Shown here one piece after another: positions 25,191 through 34,635 of a stretch of 64,000 bases of DNA (positions are counted from its first letter, which is position 1; each line of letters begins with the position of its first letter). The stretch lies in contig NZ_WELI01000013.1 in NCBI RefSeq assembly GCF_009184635.1, positions 1-64,000 on the forward strand, written 5' to 3'. Made by a program: the position numbers and the translations under genes. The notes beneath the pieces are model-generated. The model searched no databases. It saw only the letters and a program-made list of their open reading frames with translations, and was not told where the DNA came from. The stretch comes from Rudanella paleaurantiibacter. GTDB taxonomy: Bacteria; Bacteroidota; Bacteroidia; Cytophagales; Spirosomataceae.

Positions 25191-26266
25191 ACTAAATCGG
25201 ATTGGGATTGAGGTTCAGACGTAACGAATCGCTTTTGCTGTTTTCGGGCAAAATTGACTAGTAAAATCAATACGGGCACCTCGATGAGGGGACCGATAAC
25301 AGCCGCGAAGGCCGCTCCCGAATCAATACCAAATACGGCGATGGCTACCGCAATACCCAGTTCGAAGTTGTTGCCCGCAGCCGTGAATGCAAGTGAAGTC
25401 GATTTGCTGTATCCGGCCCCCGCTCGCTTGGAGAGGTAAAAGGCGGAGAAGAACATAATGGCAAAATAGACGGTCAACGGTAAGGCTATGCGCAACACAT
25501 CAAACGGTATCGATACAATCAGTTGACCTTTCAGGCTAAACATCACCACTATGGTAAACAACAGGGCCACCAATGTAATCGGGCTAATGGTGGGCAGGTA
25601 GGTTGTCTCATACCATTCGCGCCCTTTCAGCTTCGTAAGCCCCCAGCGAGACAGCAAGCCCAGCAGAAACGGCACCCCCAGATACAAAAACACACTCTGC
25701 GCCACCGCCCCCATGGTGATATTGACATCGTAGCCCTGAAGACCCAGCCAGGGTGGTAACACCGTGATAAAGACGTAGGCATAAAGCGAGTAAAAAAACA
25801 CCTGAAACAGGCTGTTAAACGCGACCAGACCAGCCGCGTAGAGCCGATCGCCCCCGGCGAGGTCGTTCCAGACAATCACCATGGCGATGCAGCGGGCAAT
25901 CCCGATCAGGATCAGGCCGGTCATGTATTCGGGTTTATCGGGCAAGAACAGCACTGCCAGTCCGAACATAAGCAGCGGCCCAACAATCCAGTTTTGCAGA
26001 AGCGATAACCCCAGAATACGGGTGTTGGCAAACACCTTGGGCAGCTCCTCGTAGCGCACTTTAGCCAGGGGCGGGTACATCATCAGTATCAGGCCAAGCG
26101 CCAGAGGTACGTTAACCCCCACATCACCGGTTGCACCGGCATTGAACGAGTTAATCCAACCCGTCGACTGCGGAACCAGATTTCCGATGGTCACCCCCAA
26201 TAACATAGCGCCAAAAATCCAGAGCGTGAGATAGCGGTCGAGGAATGATAATGTAGGGTTATTCAT
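25187..26266 (-). CDS. acr3: ACR3-type arsenite efflux permease
   Basis: This 359-residue protein has ten membrane spans and the family segments [55 protein letters not shown] (with the conserved Cys used in arsenite transport) and [20 protein letters not shown] followed by [13 protein letters not shown]. It exports arsenite as a proton antiporter. It overlaps the GNAT gene by 8 bp upstream and the phosphoesterase gene by 4 bp downstream. No arsenate reductase (ArsC) is present in the window, so the operon as seen handles arsenite and methylation; ArsC may be elsewhere. Confidence 0.96.
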   Translation of the reverse strand: MNNPTLSFLDRYLTLWIFGAMLLGVTIGNLVPQSTGWINSFNAGATGDVGVNVPLALGLILMMYPPLAKVRYEELPKVFANTRILGLSLLQNWIVGPLLMFGLAVLFLPDKPEYMTGLILIGIARCIAMVIVWNDLAGGDRLYAAGLVAFNSLFQVFFYSLYAYVFITVLPPWLGLQGYDVNITMGAVAQSVFLYLGVPFLLGLLSRWGLTKLKGREWYETTYLPTISPITLVALLFTIVVMFSLKGQLIVSIPFDVLRIALPLTVYFAIMFFSAFYLSKRAGAGYSKSTSLAFTAAGNNFELGIAVAIAVFGIDSGAAFAAVIGPLIEVPVLILLVNFARKQQKRFVTSEPQSQSDLV

Positions 26267-26714
26267 GGGTTAAAACGGGCAGCGTCCGCTGCATAACAAT
26301 GGCTGAGGCCGGGCATAGGCCGCTAAACTGATCGGTTTGTCGAATGGCGTCAGGGACATTCGCACGCGCTACGGAGGTAAACCCGCGCCGGGCAAAATAG
26401 CCATCGGCCGTGGTGGTAATGAGGTATAAATTCTGCAAGCCAAGCGACTGTGCCTTCTCAAAAAGCCTATCGACCAGCTGGTTAGCAATCTGATGCCCCT
26501 GATACGAGGGTTTCACGGCAACGGAACGGAGCAAAGCCTCGTTTGAAAAAAGCTCCAGTCCGGCAACGCCTACCAACTGGTCACCGTTCAGTGCCACCAT
26601 AAAATGGTCGAGGTTTGCGGGTAAATCGTCGGTTGGGAGGTTGGCTTCTTTCAGCAAAGCCACCAGTTCAGCCCGATCCTGCGGGCGGGCTACTGCATAC
26701 TGAATCGTCATCAT
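26259..26714 (-). CDS. GNAT N-acetyltransferase, ArsN2-like
   Basis: This 151-residue protein shows the GNAT acetyl-CoA site [20 protein letters not shown] and the C-terminal [20 protein letters not shown] with [20 protein letters not shown]. The last segment, with SxxCPxSAxxM, is typical of ArsN2-type proteins found in arsenic operons, proposed to act on arsenic compounds or on glutamine-synthetase inhibitors such as arsinothricin in the related ArsN1. The gene overlaps ACR3 by 8 bp. The distance from arsM (231 bp) is filled by an inverted-repeat element. Confidence 0.85.
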   Translation of the reverse strand: MMTIQYAVARPQDRAELVALLKEANLPTDDLPANLDHFMVALNGDQLVGVAGLELFSNEALLRSVAVKPSYQGHQIANQLVDRLFEKAQSLGLQNLYLITTTADGYFARRGFTSVARANVPDAIRQTDQFSGLCPASAIVMQRTLPVLTHE

Positions 26715-26826
26715 TTAGCCTGATTCAAAAAAGGAATGTGTGTCGGGTTTATCGAGTATGACCCAGATTCGGCCGATTTTCACCCAGTAACAATCAAAAG
26801 GTTAATCGGCGTCTGAGTACTAAGGC

Positions 26827-26930
26827 CTCAGTACTGGACATTAGATGTTGGACATTAGACGTTAGACCTCCCTTTATAAAGGTAGTAAGTCTAACGTCCA
26901 GTGCCTGAAGTCCGAATGGCCAGTACTGAG
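26827..26930. repeat. Nested inverted-repeat element between arsM and the GNAT gene
   Basis: Outer arms CTCAGTACTGG / CCAGTACTGAG (26827-26837 and 26920-26930), inner arms GACGTTAGAC / GTCTAACGTC (26858-26867 and 26889-26898) and a central CCTTTATAAAGG palindrome make a roughly 104-bp hairpin. The segment TGAGTACTAAGG lies on both flanks (26814-26825 and 26927-26938) as a direct repeat. The outer end CAGTACTGGACAT is shared with the element at 61178-61340. It sits within the ars operon and may act as an mRNA stem-loop. Confidence 0.8.
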
Positions 26931-26945
26931 TACTAAGGTTGTTAC

Positions 26946-27836
26946 TTAGCAGCAATCGGGACCGCAGCAGGCCGCTTTAGGCGAAGTTGCCTCAACGGTA
27001 CGCTCGGCCGGTTTTTGGGCAAATACCGTGACACTAAAAATACCCCGACGCGTAGCCTCGTCCAATGGCCGACGGTACTCGGCAATCTCGGCGTCGGTGA
27101 GGTAATTCTGTAGCACCTCATCGGGCAGCCCGATCTCGCGCTCTTTCTGGATCGTGATGTTTACGAAACCAGCCTCTGCCACTTGCTGCAAATAGGCCTC
27201 TTTCTGAATCGCGCCGGATACACACCCCACGTACAGCTCGGCATCGCGCCGGAGGTTTTCGGGTAGTTCGCCCTGCAACACAATGTCGGAGATGCTAAAA
27301 TGGCCACCCGGCTTCAGGATTCGAAACGTCTCGGTAAAAGCCTGCCCCTTGTTTGGCACCAGATTCATGACGCAGTTGCTCACGACTACATCGGCCAGGT
27401 TATCGGGCAAAGGCATGTCTTCAATGTCTCCGTACACAAACTCCACATTGGTGTAGCCCAGGGTTTTTGCGTTTTTACGAGCCCGGTCGATCATGGCGGG
27501 AGTCATATCCAGGCCAATCACCCGGCCAGTCTCGCCGGTTTCGGCCCGAGCCACAAAACAGTCATTCCCGGCTCCCGAACCCAGGTCCACGACCACGTCG
27601 CCCGGTTTGATTTGGGCGAACTGGGTAGGCAATCCACACCCCAGACCGAGATCGGCTTCAGCTACGTACCCATTCAGGGCATCGTACCCCACAGCCATGT
27701 CGATGGGGATTGCTGAAGTGGTTTGCGGACCACAGCAGGAAGTTGGGCCGCAGCCGCAACCATCGGCTTCGGATAACTCGGCAATGGCACCGTATTTCTG
27801 GCGCACAACGTCTTTGATTTGTTCGGCAGTTTCCAT
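26946..27836 (-). CDS. arsM: Arsenite methyltransferase ArsM
   Basis: This 296-residue SAM-dependent enzyme methylates arsenite. The start was set at METAEQIKDVVRQKYGAIAE (ATG 27836), since the upstream alternative is TTG in the operator. The SAM site is VVVDLGSGAGNDCFVARAE and later GLDMTPAMIDRARKNAK. The three conserved arsenic-binding cysteines are present: GLGCG (Cys67), VSNCVMN (Cys155) and VGCVSG (Cys205). It is rich in other Cys: DGCGCGPTSCCGP near the start and AACCGPDCC at the end, which may bind the metalloid. It begins 58 bp after the arsR stop and has its own operator-like site at 27845-27860. Confidence 0.95.
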   Translation of the reverse strand: METAEQIKDVVRQKYGAIAELSEADGCGCGPTSCCGPQTTSAIPIDMAVGYDALNGYVAEADLGLGCGLPTQFAQIKPGDVVVDLGSGAGNDCFVARAETGETGRVIGLDMTPAMIDRARKNAKTLGYTNVEFVYGDIEDMPLPDNLADVVVSNCVMNLVPNKGQAFTETFRILKPGGHFSISDIVLQGELPENLRRDAELYVGCVSGAIQKEAYLQQVAEAGFVNITIQKEREIGLPDEVLQNYLTDAEIAEYRRPLDEATRRGIFSVTVFAQKPAERTVEATSPKAACCGPDCC

Positions 27837-27844
27837 GTTATTCA

Positions 27845-27860
27845 ATTGCTATATTGTGAT
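27845..27860 (-). promoter_or_regulatory. ArsR operator-like site before arsM
   Basis: Read leftward the site is ATCACAATATAGCAAT. It agrees at 14 of 16 positions with the site at 28251-28266 upstream of arsR. It lies 8 bp before the arsM ATG, so repressor binding would affect arsM separately from arsR. Confidence 0.6.
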
Positions 27861-27893
27861 ATTACGATAAACTCGTCTAAAAAAAGGCCCCGA

Positions 27894-28223
27894 TCAAGGG
27901 CAGCAGGTAGCGGGCGAAAATGCCTTCCACAGGTCTCCGAATGCGGTTTGGGCTTCGGCCCAGACTTCGGGATTGATGCAGTAACATACCCGGGGTGGGT
28001 CTATCTCACCCTGGATAATCCCGATCCGTTTGAGCTCTTTCAAATGCTGCGAAACGGTAGCCTGCGCCAGCGAAAGCTCTTCAACCAGGTCGCCACATAC
28101 GCAGGTTTTCCGAGTGGTCAGGATTTGCAGAATGGCAACCCGGGCCGGATGCGCAAAGGCCTTGGCCAAATCGGCCAGCCGGTTTTGATCGGTGGTGAAT
28201 ATTTCGGTTTTGGTAACTCCCAT
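27894..28223 (-). CDS. arsR: ArsR-family arsenic-responsive repressor
   Basis: This 109-residue protein is a winged-helix repressor: [20 protein letters not shown], then the metal-binding [14 protein letters not shown] (Cys41 and Cys43, the CVCxDL site) and the recognition helix [15 protein letters not shown]. It ends in ATCCP, giving a further Cys pair. The start was set at MGVTKTEIF, since the upstream ATG at 28265 overlaps the operator. Binding of arsenite to the cysteines usually releases the operon. It heads the leftward ars operon. Confidence 0.94.
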   Translation of the reverse strand: MGVTKTEIFTTDQNRLADLAKAFAHPARVAILQILTTRKTCVCGDLVEELSLAQATVSQHLKELKRIGIIQGEIDPPRVCYCINPEVWAEAQTAFGDLWKAFSPATCCP

Positions 28224-28250
28224 ACGACAAAGGTAGGACATTTTCGATTC

Positions 28251-28266
28251 ATCGCAATATTGCAAT
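28251..28266 (-). promoter_or_regulatory. ArsR operator-like palindrome upstream of arsR
   Basis: ATCGCAATATTGCAAT contains the perfect 10-bp palindrome GCAATATTGC (28254-28263). It lies 28 bp upstream of the arsR ATG and resembles the site before arsM (14 of 16 positions), which supports autoregulation. Confidence 0.65.
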
Positions 28267-28398
28267 GTATTTTTTATTTACAGACGGGTGCTCATGTAAC
28301 ATGCGTGTTAAACAATGTAACGAGCGTGTTAGCCCATGCCGTGAAACTTCCCCTATTTGCCTACAAAATCTACGGCCAAAATTCCAGTCAAAAATTAA

Positions 28399-28562
28399 GA
28401 AGCTGTTTGAGCTAGCGATTTGAGGCCGTAAGTAGCGGATTTTGGTTGCTGACAAGCCAATTTTTGCCCGTCGTAGCCGTTGCTACGGCCCAAAAAAAGT
28501 GGCGCAGACAGCGACCAAAAGCTGCCCTTGCGGGCCAAAGTGATTAACTCAAACAGCTTCTA
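28399..28562. mobile_element. MITE-like element with 14-bp terminal inverted repeats
   Basis: Perfect 14-bp ends AGAAGCTGTTTGAG / CTCAAACAGCTTCT (28399-28412 and 28549-28562) bound a 164-bp noncoding stretch with internal short inverted repeats such as CGTAGCCGTTGCTACG. There is no room for a transposase. The ends differ from those of the inverted elements at 26827 and 41830. Size and structure fit a non-autonomous miniature transposon. Confidence 0.7.
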
Positions 28563-28633
28563 ATCGTGCTCAGATTGGATTTCGCCCTGCCCTACGAATT
28601 ACTCTAACCCATAAATTGACGCACCCAGCCGCG

Positions 28634-28665
28634 CCGACCGGAGTCTTGTCCGGTCGGTTTTTTTT
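28634..28665 (+). terminator. Orphan rho-independent terminator
   Basis: The stem CCGACCGGA / TCCGGTCGG (28634-28642 and 28649-28657) with a 6-base loop is followed by eight T. It points rightward, but no rightward gene is seen in the 360 bp before it. It could end a small RNA starting after the MITE (28563 onward) or a decayed gene's transcript. Confidence 0.75.
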
Positions 28666-28939
28666 ATTCTCAACCCGTATTACTTATTCAACTGCTCTGT
28701 ACTGATTTCAGGACCTCAACGTTGGTAACTGTTTTTCACTAATTCAAACTTTGCGATTTCGGTAGTAAACGGGTTTAGTTAATCACCAAACTAAGGTGAA
28801 AATTTAGATACCAGTTATTCGATTTTTCTAAAAAATCGAACACGACCTATTACTCTTACCGATTCGTTTGTGCCAAATAGCCTACGCGGAACAAACATCT
28901 GACACCTTAATTTTCCCGGTATTTTACCTTCATGAGCTT

Positions 28940-31900
28940 ATGAAGCCAAACCGTTTACTTATTACTTTTTGCCTATCACTTTTCTTCCTGATCGGTATTC
29001 ACTCAACAGCCCAGGCGAGCCATGCTATGGGGGTGGATTTGACCTACGAGAGTATTGGAGCCAACCAGTACCGGGTACGGCTTAAATTCTTCCGGGACTG
29101 TAACGGTGTTACACCCGGCAGCACCGTCTCGGTCAATATCCGCTCTGCCAGTCGTGGGACAAGTCAAAACATTACGCTGACACAGGTAGGGGCGGCAGTT
29201 GATATTACCCCCACTTGTCCGGGGCAACTAAGCCGATGCCAAGATGCCTCCAGCGCGTTTCCCTTTGGCACTCAGCAGTATATCTATGAGGGTACAGTAA
29301 CACTGGGAACACCAGCCCCCGATTACATTCTGTCGTTCTCATTATGCTGCCGAAATGCAGTGGTTAATACACTGGTCAACCCCGGTGCCCAGAACATTTA
29401 CGTGGAGACATTACTCAACAATCAGGCAACATCAACGAACAGTTCCCCCCAATTCAACAATGTACCTGTACCCTTAAGCTGTTCCAACCAGCCTTTCAAT
29501 TATAACCATGGCGCTGTCGATCCGGACGGAGACGAGCTGGTATTCAGCCTGGTGAGTGCCTTACAAGGACAAGGCACACTGGTGAACTACGCAACTGGGT
29601 TTTCGGGCACCCAACCGTTGACTACAACAGGGCCCGTCACTATCAATCCGAGCACAGGGAGCCTATCATTCACCCCCAACGGTACGCAGGTTGCTGTGAT
29701 ATGTATCAAAGTGGAAGAGTACCGGGTTATTGGAGGAATCCGAACTAAAATCGGCGAAGTGGTTCGGGATATGCAATTTAGCGTACTTGACTGCAACAAC
29801 ACGATTCCGATTGTATCGGGTATTAACGGAACAGCAAATTCAGGTGGCACTACAGGTGCTTATAGTACCACTATTGGCAGTGGATCGAACGCGTGTTTTA
29901 ACGTTGCCGCCTTTGATATTGAGTCAACTTCGCTTACCCTTTCGTGGAATAACGGAATTCCGGGAGCCAGCTTTACAACGAACAGTTCAGGCCGAGTAGG
30001 TACGTTTTGCTGGACACCAACGGCTGCCGATGTGGGAACAAACATTTTCACGGTTACCGTAGAAGACGGTAATTGTCCGGTGAAGGGCGTGAATACATAC
30101 GGGTATTCGGTCACGGTTTTAGACGTCCCTCAGGTTGGCATAAACGGTTCCACCTCAATATGTGCCGGAGGAGGCACCACCAGTCTTACAGCAAGCGCAG
30201 CGGGAACCTGGGTCAGCAGTAATACAGCCGTAGCGACGGTCAATAACGCAGGTGTTGTCACGGGCGTTACGGCTGGTACAGCCAACTTCACCTTTACAAG
30301 CACCTCGTCAGGCCAGTCAGCAACAACGCCCCCAATTACGGTAGTTGCCTCGCCAACCGCCACAATTAACAGTAGCACAGAACCCGGCTGCTTTGGAGGA
30401 AATGCACAGTTCCAGGTTACCGGCACAAGTGGTGCCATATTGAGTTACACGGTTACAGGACTCACGGGAACACAAACCCTAACCCTTACAGGCAGTAACC
30501 AAGTTATCAATGTGGCTTCCGTCACAACTTCGGCCACGTTACAGCTACTCAGTGTCTCGGTGGCCGGATGCTCCATACCATTGAGCGCTTCGGCCACCGT
30601 AGCGGCCCCACCCCAGTTATCGCTCACACGCACCTCCGCGACCGGTTCTGATGCACAAACTGTATGCGTCAACGCCCCAATTTCAGCCATCAGTTACGCG
30701 GCAACCAGTGGCCAGAGTGTAACTGTGCCCGGTCTGCCAGCCGGTGTTAATGGAGTTCTGGCAGGCAGCACTGTAACCATCAGCGGGGCTCCCACACAGG
30801 CAGGTACATTCAACTACACGGTAGTTCTGAGTTCATCCTGCGGATCAACGTCGGCAACCGGAACACTAACCGTTAACCCAAGCGGCTCCATTACCGAACA
30901 ACCTCTCAGTAACACAGCCTTGTGCGCTGGTGAAAGTATCTCGACGCGTGTTCTGGTCAGCGGATCAGGCCCATATACCTATCAATGGTATCGGGGAAGC
31001 ACCTTATTGGCAAATCAGAATACGGCTACATTAACCCTCACCAATGTCCAGGCAAGCGATGCAGGTAGTTACTCGGCAGTCGTGACCGGAACTTGTACGT
31101 CGCTTACATCAACCGCCTTCAGCCTGGCGGTATCAGCTACCCCTACCGCAACCCTATCAGCCAGTCAAACTGTTATTTGCGCAGGTACCAGCCTCACTTT
31201 GTCAGCAGGCGGAGGCTCTGCCTACACCTTTACGGGCCCCGGACTCAGCCAGAGCGGCAGCAATGCAAGCGCGGTCGTGAATCAGCCAGGCACCTATACC
31301 GTACTGGTTACCAACGCCAGTGGCTGTACCGCCATTGCAACCACTACGGTTCAGGCCAGCAACTCAGCCCCAACCGCTTCGTTAGCAGCAAGTGGTACTG
31401 TCAGTTGCGCTGTACCAACTATAACCCTGACCGCATCACCGGCGGGTGCCACGTACCAGTTTAGCCCTGGAGCCGTTCAAGTAGGGGGTACTACTGGCAA
31501 CACCGCCAGAGTGACAGCCGGTGGGGTGTACTCCGTAACCGTGACCGATGCCAACGGGTGTACCAATATGGCATCCGTTACAGTGGCCGAGAATAAAACG
31601 CCACCCAATGTAGCCATCTCTGGGAACGTCAGGCCGCTCATTTGCGCTGGCCCATCCCTTCTCATTACGGCTTCGGGCGGGGGAACCTACCAGTGGAGCA
31701 CAGGAGCCTCAACGGCAAGCCTTAACGTCACTGCGGCCGGCGTCTATTCGGTTACATGCACCGATGTCAGAAATGGCTGTACAGCTGTGGCATCCACCAC
31801 GGTTACCGCCGACTTTACCCCGCCAACGGTTTCGCTGTCTGCTTCGGGAACGGTCAATTGCGCCAATCCGACCGTGACCCTAACAGCCACGCCCGCCGAA

Positions 31901-34456
31901 ACATCGATCTTCCGTTTTAGCACAGGGGCGACACTCGTCAATAACAATTCGGCTACAGTAACCACGGGTGGTGTTTATTCCGTTACGGCCACCGGTGTGC
32001 CAAACGGCTGCACCGCCACCGCATCCACGACCGTAAGTGAGGACAAAACCCCGCCCACGCTCTCGCTCGCGGCTTCCGGCTCGGTCACCTGCGCCAACCC
32101 CACTGTCACACTCACGGCCTCGCCCGCCGGGCAGGGCACCTACCGATTTGCCGGGCCCGGCCTCAATCAGACCGGAGCGGGTAACACCGCCACCGTATCG
32201 GCCGGAGGACTCTACTCCGTGACGGTCACGGCCGCCAATGGATGCACCGCCACGACCACCACTACGGTCGAAAGTGCCACCAACGCCGTCAACGCGACCC
32301 TGGTCGCGTCGGGTTCACTTTCCTGCGCCAACCCAGCCGTGACCCTGACAGCCGCTCCCGCCGGAGCGAGCTATGCCTTCAGCGGGCCAGGGCTCAACCA
32401 ATCGGGAGCCAACAACACGGCTACTGTCTCAACAGCTGGCACTTACTCGGTCGTTGTCACTGCGGCCGGAGGCTGCTCAGCCGTCGCCACGGTTACTGTG
32501 ACCGGCAGCACATCAGCCCCGCTCGTGACCATCAACGCGGCTCCCGCAGCCACCGTATCGCAGGGACAAAGCGTCACCCTAACCGCCAACGGCGCAACTA
32601 CCTTCCTATGGAACACCGGAGCGACCACAGCCGCCATTCAGCCACCCACCTCCGTCATCGGAACAACGAGCTACTCCGTTACCGGAACAGCACCCAATGG
32701 ATGCTCAGCCAACGCGCAGATCACCCTGACCGTGCTCAACCCAACCGTGTTCTGTGGGGCCGACCCGGCCACTCTGGGCACGCCCCTCACCCTGCTCGAA
32801 CCCGCCTACAACTGTAACACCGGACAGATTCAGTTCCGCATCAGCGGGGGCAACGGGGCGCCTGTCACCTATGCAGCCGTCGGCATCACCGCCCCTACCA
32901 CTTCCTGCTCGGCGATGGTCGATACCCAACTCGCCCAGGACATCCGCAACCAGAGACCCAACGTCGAGCCCTTTACCATCACCGCCACCCAGAACGGGAT
33001 CACCGTCACCCTCCGATGGGACGCCCGGGCCACCTGCGCCGGGGGCGGAGGAAACACCCCACCCACCGTGGCTAATCCCGTGGGGCCTCAGTCGGCTACA
33101 GTCGGCGTGGGGTATAGCCTCAACGTGGGCACCGTGTTTACCGATAGCCAGACGCCCGCCAGCTTAGTGCTTTCAGCGGCCGGGCTACCCGCCGGGCTCG
33201 CCCTCATCGGCAGCACCCTCACCGGTACGCCCTCCACCTCCGGCCTGAGCACGGTGACCCTCACCGCTACCGATCCGGGCGGGCTCACCAGCAGCACGAG
33301 CTTCCAGCTCACCGTCAGCAACCCCGCCAGTCAGACTACCACCCCGCCACCCTCGGGCAGCGCCTTAGCCGCGACTCTGGTGAGCTACAACTGCTCGGCC
33401 GGGGCCATCACCTTCGGCTTCACCGGCGGCAACGGGGCACCCGTCGAGTACCTGGCCATCGGCGTGACGGGCTGGACGACCAACCCCAGCCATCTGATCG
33501 AAGCGGGCCTGCGGCTCGACCCTAAGCCCATCACCATCCGCGTCCGCCAGAACGGCGTGGAGGGGACGCCCTTCCTCTTTGACTTCGGTGCTTTCTGCGC
33601 GGGCAACCCGCCTGCTCCCCCTTCCAACACTCCGCCTACCGTGGCTAATGCGGTAGGGCCACAGTCGGCGACAGTCGGTGTGGGCTTCAGCCTCAACGTG
33701 GGTAGCGTCTTCACCGACGCCCAGACGCCGGGCAGCATCGTACTATCAGCTTCGGGCCTGCCCGCTGGGTTAAGTCTCAACGGCAGCACCATCTCAGGCA
33801 CGCCCTCCGCATCGGGCGTGAGCACGGTGATTCTGACGGCCACTGATGGGGGAAGCCTGAGCAACAGCACCAGTTTCGTGCTCACCGTGAGCCCGGCAGG
33901 TAGCAGCACCTCGACCCCACCCGTAAGCGGGCCGCTGGCGGCTACGGTCCTGAGCTACAACTGTCAGACCGGGGCTATCACCTTTGGCTCGACGGGCGGC
34001 AACGGGGCAACGGTGGAGTACTTCGCCATCGGCATCACGGGCTGGACGACCAACAGCAACGGGACCATTGAGGCCGGGCTGCGGGCGGACCCCAAGCCAG
34101 TGACGATTCGGGTGCGGCAGAACGGAGTGGAAGGCGCCCCGTTTGTGTTCGACTTCGGTGCTTTCTGTAGCCGACCGGCCCGGGTAGCGACCGAGGCCCT
34201 AACCGAACTGGAGGTAATGGTACTGGGTAACCCCACCGGGGAGAACTGGGTGGACGTAGAGGTAGGCAACCCCGCCGGGGAGGCTCTGCAACTGCGGGTG
34301 ATTTCGGCTCAAGGGCGATTGCTGAGCAGTCAGACGGCTGCGCCCACACGTGGTCCACTTCGGCAACGGGTGCAGTTAGGCACCGGTGCGGGCACGTATC
34401 TGCTGCAAGTCGCGACACCGACCCGTCAGAAAACGGTGAAGGTGCTGCGGCAGTAA
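28940..34456 (+). CDS. Giant Ig-like repeat surface protein with type IX secretion tail
   Basis: This protein of 1838 residues starts with a signal peptide (MKPNRLLITFCLSLFFLIGI) and SHAMGVDLTYESIGANQYRV, the opening of a large class of Bacteroidota exported proteins. The middle is a string of Ig-like/PKD-like repeats, most marked by LSASGTVNCANPTVTLTATP-type units (about five between residues 780 and 1160), then two He_PIG-like units with SATVGVGYSLNVGTVFTDSQ and LPAGLALIGSTLTGTPS. The last 80 residues (DVEVGNPAGEALQLRVISAQ to TYLLQVATPTRQKTVKVL) form a type IX sorting domain. Start 28940 was chosen over an in-frame TTG at 28868. GC content rises visibly from about 32040 on. It probably acts in adhesion or matrix building. 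A strong terminator follows. Confidence 0.9.
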   Translation: MKPNRLLITFCLSLFFLIGIHSTAQASHAMGVDLTYESIGANQYRVRLKFFRDCNGVTPGSTVSVNIRSASRGTSQNITLTQVGAAVDITPTCPGQLSRCQDASSAFPFGTQQYIYEGTVTLGTPAPDYILSFSLCCRNAVVNTLVNPGAQNIYVETLLNNQATSTNSSPQFNNVPVPLSCSNQPFNYNHGAVDPDGDELVFSLVSALQGQGTLVNYATGFSGTQPLTTTGPVTINPSTGSLSFTPNGTQVAVICIKVEEYRVIGGIRTKIGEVVRDMQFSVLDCNNTIPIVSGINGTANSGGTTGAYSTTIGSGSNACFNVAAFDIESTSLTLSWNNGIPGASFTTNSSGRVGTFCWTPTAADVGTNIFTVTVEDGNCPVKGVNTYGYSVTVLDVPQVGINGSTSICAGGGTTSLTASAAGTWVSSNTAVATVNNAGVVTGVTAGTANFTFTSTSSGQSATTPPITVVASPTATINSSTEPGCFGGNAQFQVTGTSGAILSYTVTGLTGTQTLTLTGSNQVINVASVTTSATLQLLSVSVAGCSIPLSASATVAAPPQLSLTRTSATGSDAQTVCVNAPISAISYAATSGQSVTVPGLPAGVNGVLAGSTVTISGAPTQAGTFNYTVVLSSSCGSTSATGTLTVNPSGSITEQPLSNTALCAGESISTRVLVSGSGPYTYQWYRGSTLLANQNTATLTLTNVQASDAGSYSAVVTGTCTSLTSTAFSLAVSATPTATLSASQTVICAGTSLTLSAGGGSAYTFTGPGLSQSGSNASAVVNQPGTYTVLVTNASGCTAIATTTVQASNSAPTASLAASGTVSCAVPTITLTASPAGATYQFSPGAVQVGGTTGNTARVTAGGVYSVTVTDANGCTNMASVTVAENKTPPNVAISGNVRPLICAGPSLLITASGGGTYQWSTGASTASLNVTAAGVYSVTCTDVRNGCTAVASTTVTADFTPPTVSLSASGTVNCANPTVTLTATPAETSIFRFSTGATLVNNNSATVTTGGVYSVTATGVPNGCTATASTTVSEDKTPPTLSLAASGSVTCANPTVTLTASPAGQGTYRFAGPGLNQTGAGNTATVSAGGLYSVTVTAANGCTATTTTTVESATNAVNATLVASGSLSCANPAVTLTAAPAGASYAFSGPGLNQSGANNTATVSTAGTYSVVVTAAGGCSAVATVTVTGSTSAPLVTINAAPAATVSQGQSVTLTANGATTFLWNTGATTAAIQPPTSVIGTTSYSVTGTAPNGCSANAQITLTVLNPTVFCGADPATLGTPLTLLEPAYNCNTGQIQFRISGGNGAPVTYAAVGITAPTTSCSAMVDTQLAQDIRNQRPNVEPFTITATQNGITVTLRWDARATCAGGGGNTPPTVANPVGPQSATVGVGYSLNVGTVFTDSQTPASLVLSAAGLPAGLALIGSTLTGTPSTSGLSTVTLTATDPGGLTSSTSFQLTVSNPASQTTTPPPSGSALAATLVSYNCSAGAITFGFTGGNGAPVEYLAIGVTGWTTNPSHLIEAGLRLDPKPITIRVRQNGVEGTPFLFDFGAFCAGNPPAPPSNTPPTVANAVGPQSATVGVGFSLNVGSVFTDAQTPGSIVLSASGLPAGLSLNGSTISGTPSASGVSTVILTATDGGSLSNSTSFVLTVSPAGSSTSTPPVSGPLAATVLSYNCQTGAITFGSTGGNGATVEYFAIGITGWTTNSNGTIEAGLRADPKPVTIRVRQNGVEGAPFVFDFGAFCSRPARVATEALTELEVMVLGNPTGENWVDVEVGNPAGEALQLRVISAQGRLLSSQTAAPTRGPLRQRVQLGTGAGTYLLQVATPTRQKTVKVLRQ

Positions 34457-34505
34457 AGTCGGCGCACAGCCTCAGAATTGTCTAAACCTTAGGGGAACCC
34501 AAACG

Positions 34506-34543
34506 AGCGACGCCCGATGCAGTGCATCGGGCGTCGCTTTTTT
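34506..34543 (+). terminator. Strong terminator after the giant surface protein
   Basis: A perfect 16-bp stem (34506-34521 and 34523-34538) with AGCGACGCCCGATGCA as its left arm is followed by six T. It lies about 50 bp past the stop codon. Confidence 0.95.
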
Positions 34544-34635
34544 AAGAACCGTAAAATTCTCCAACCGCACTAATACGCTGAAAAAAAGCAATTTTTAGTC
34601 GAAAAATGGGTCATGGGCGTAGTTTTTCACCAAAG

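Noticed and set aside
28620-28665. Possible tRNA near the orphan hairpin
   Set aside because: No cloverleaf arms or TTC-type loop could be arranged; only the single hairpin with T-run is present.
28868-28939. Upstream TTG start for the giant surface protein
   Set aside because: The added residues precede a clean signal peptide starting at 28940.
31380-32520. Regular DNA repeats that resemble a repeat array
   Set aside because: They code for Ig-like protein repeats in one continuous frame; there are no spacers, so not a CRISPR.
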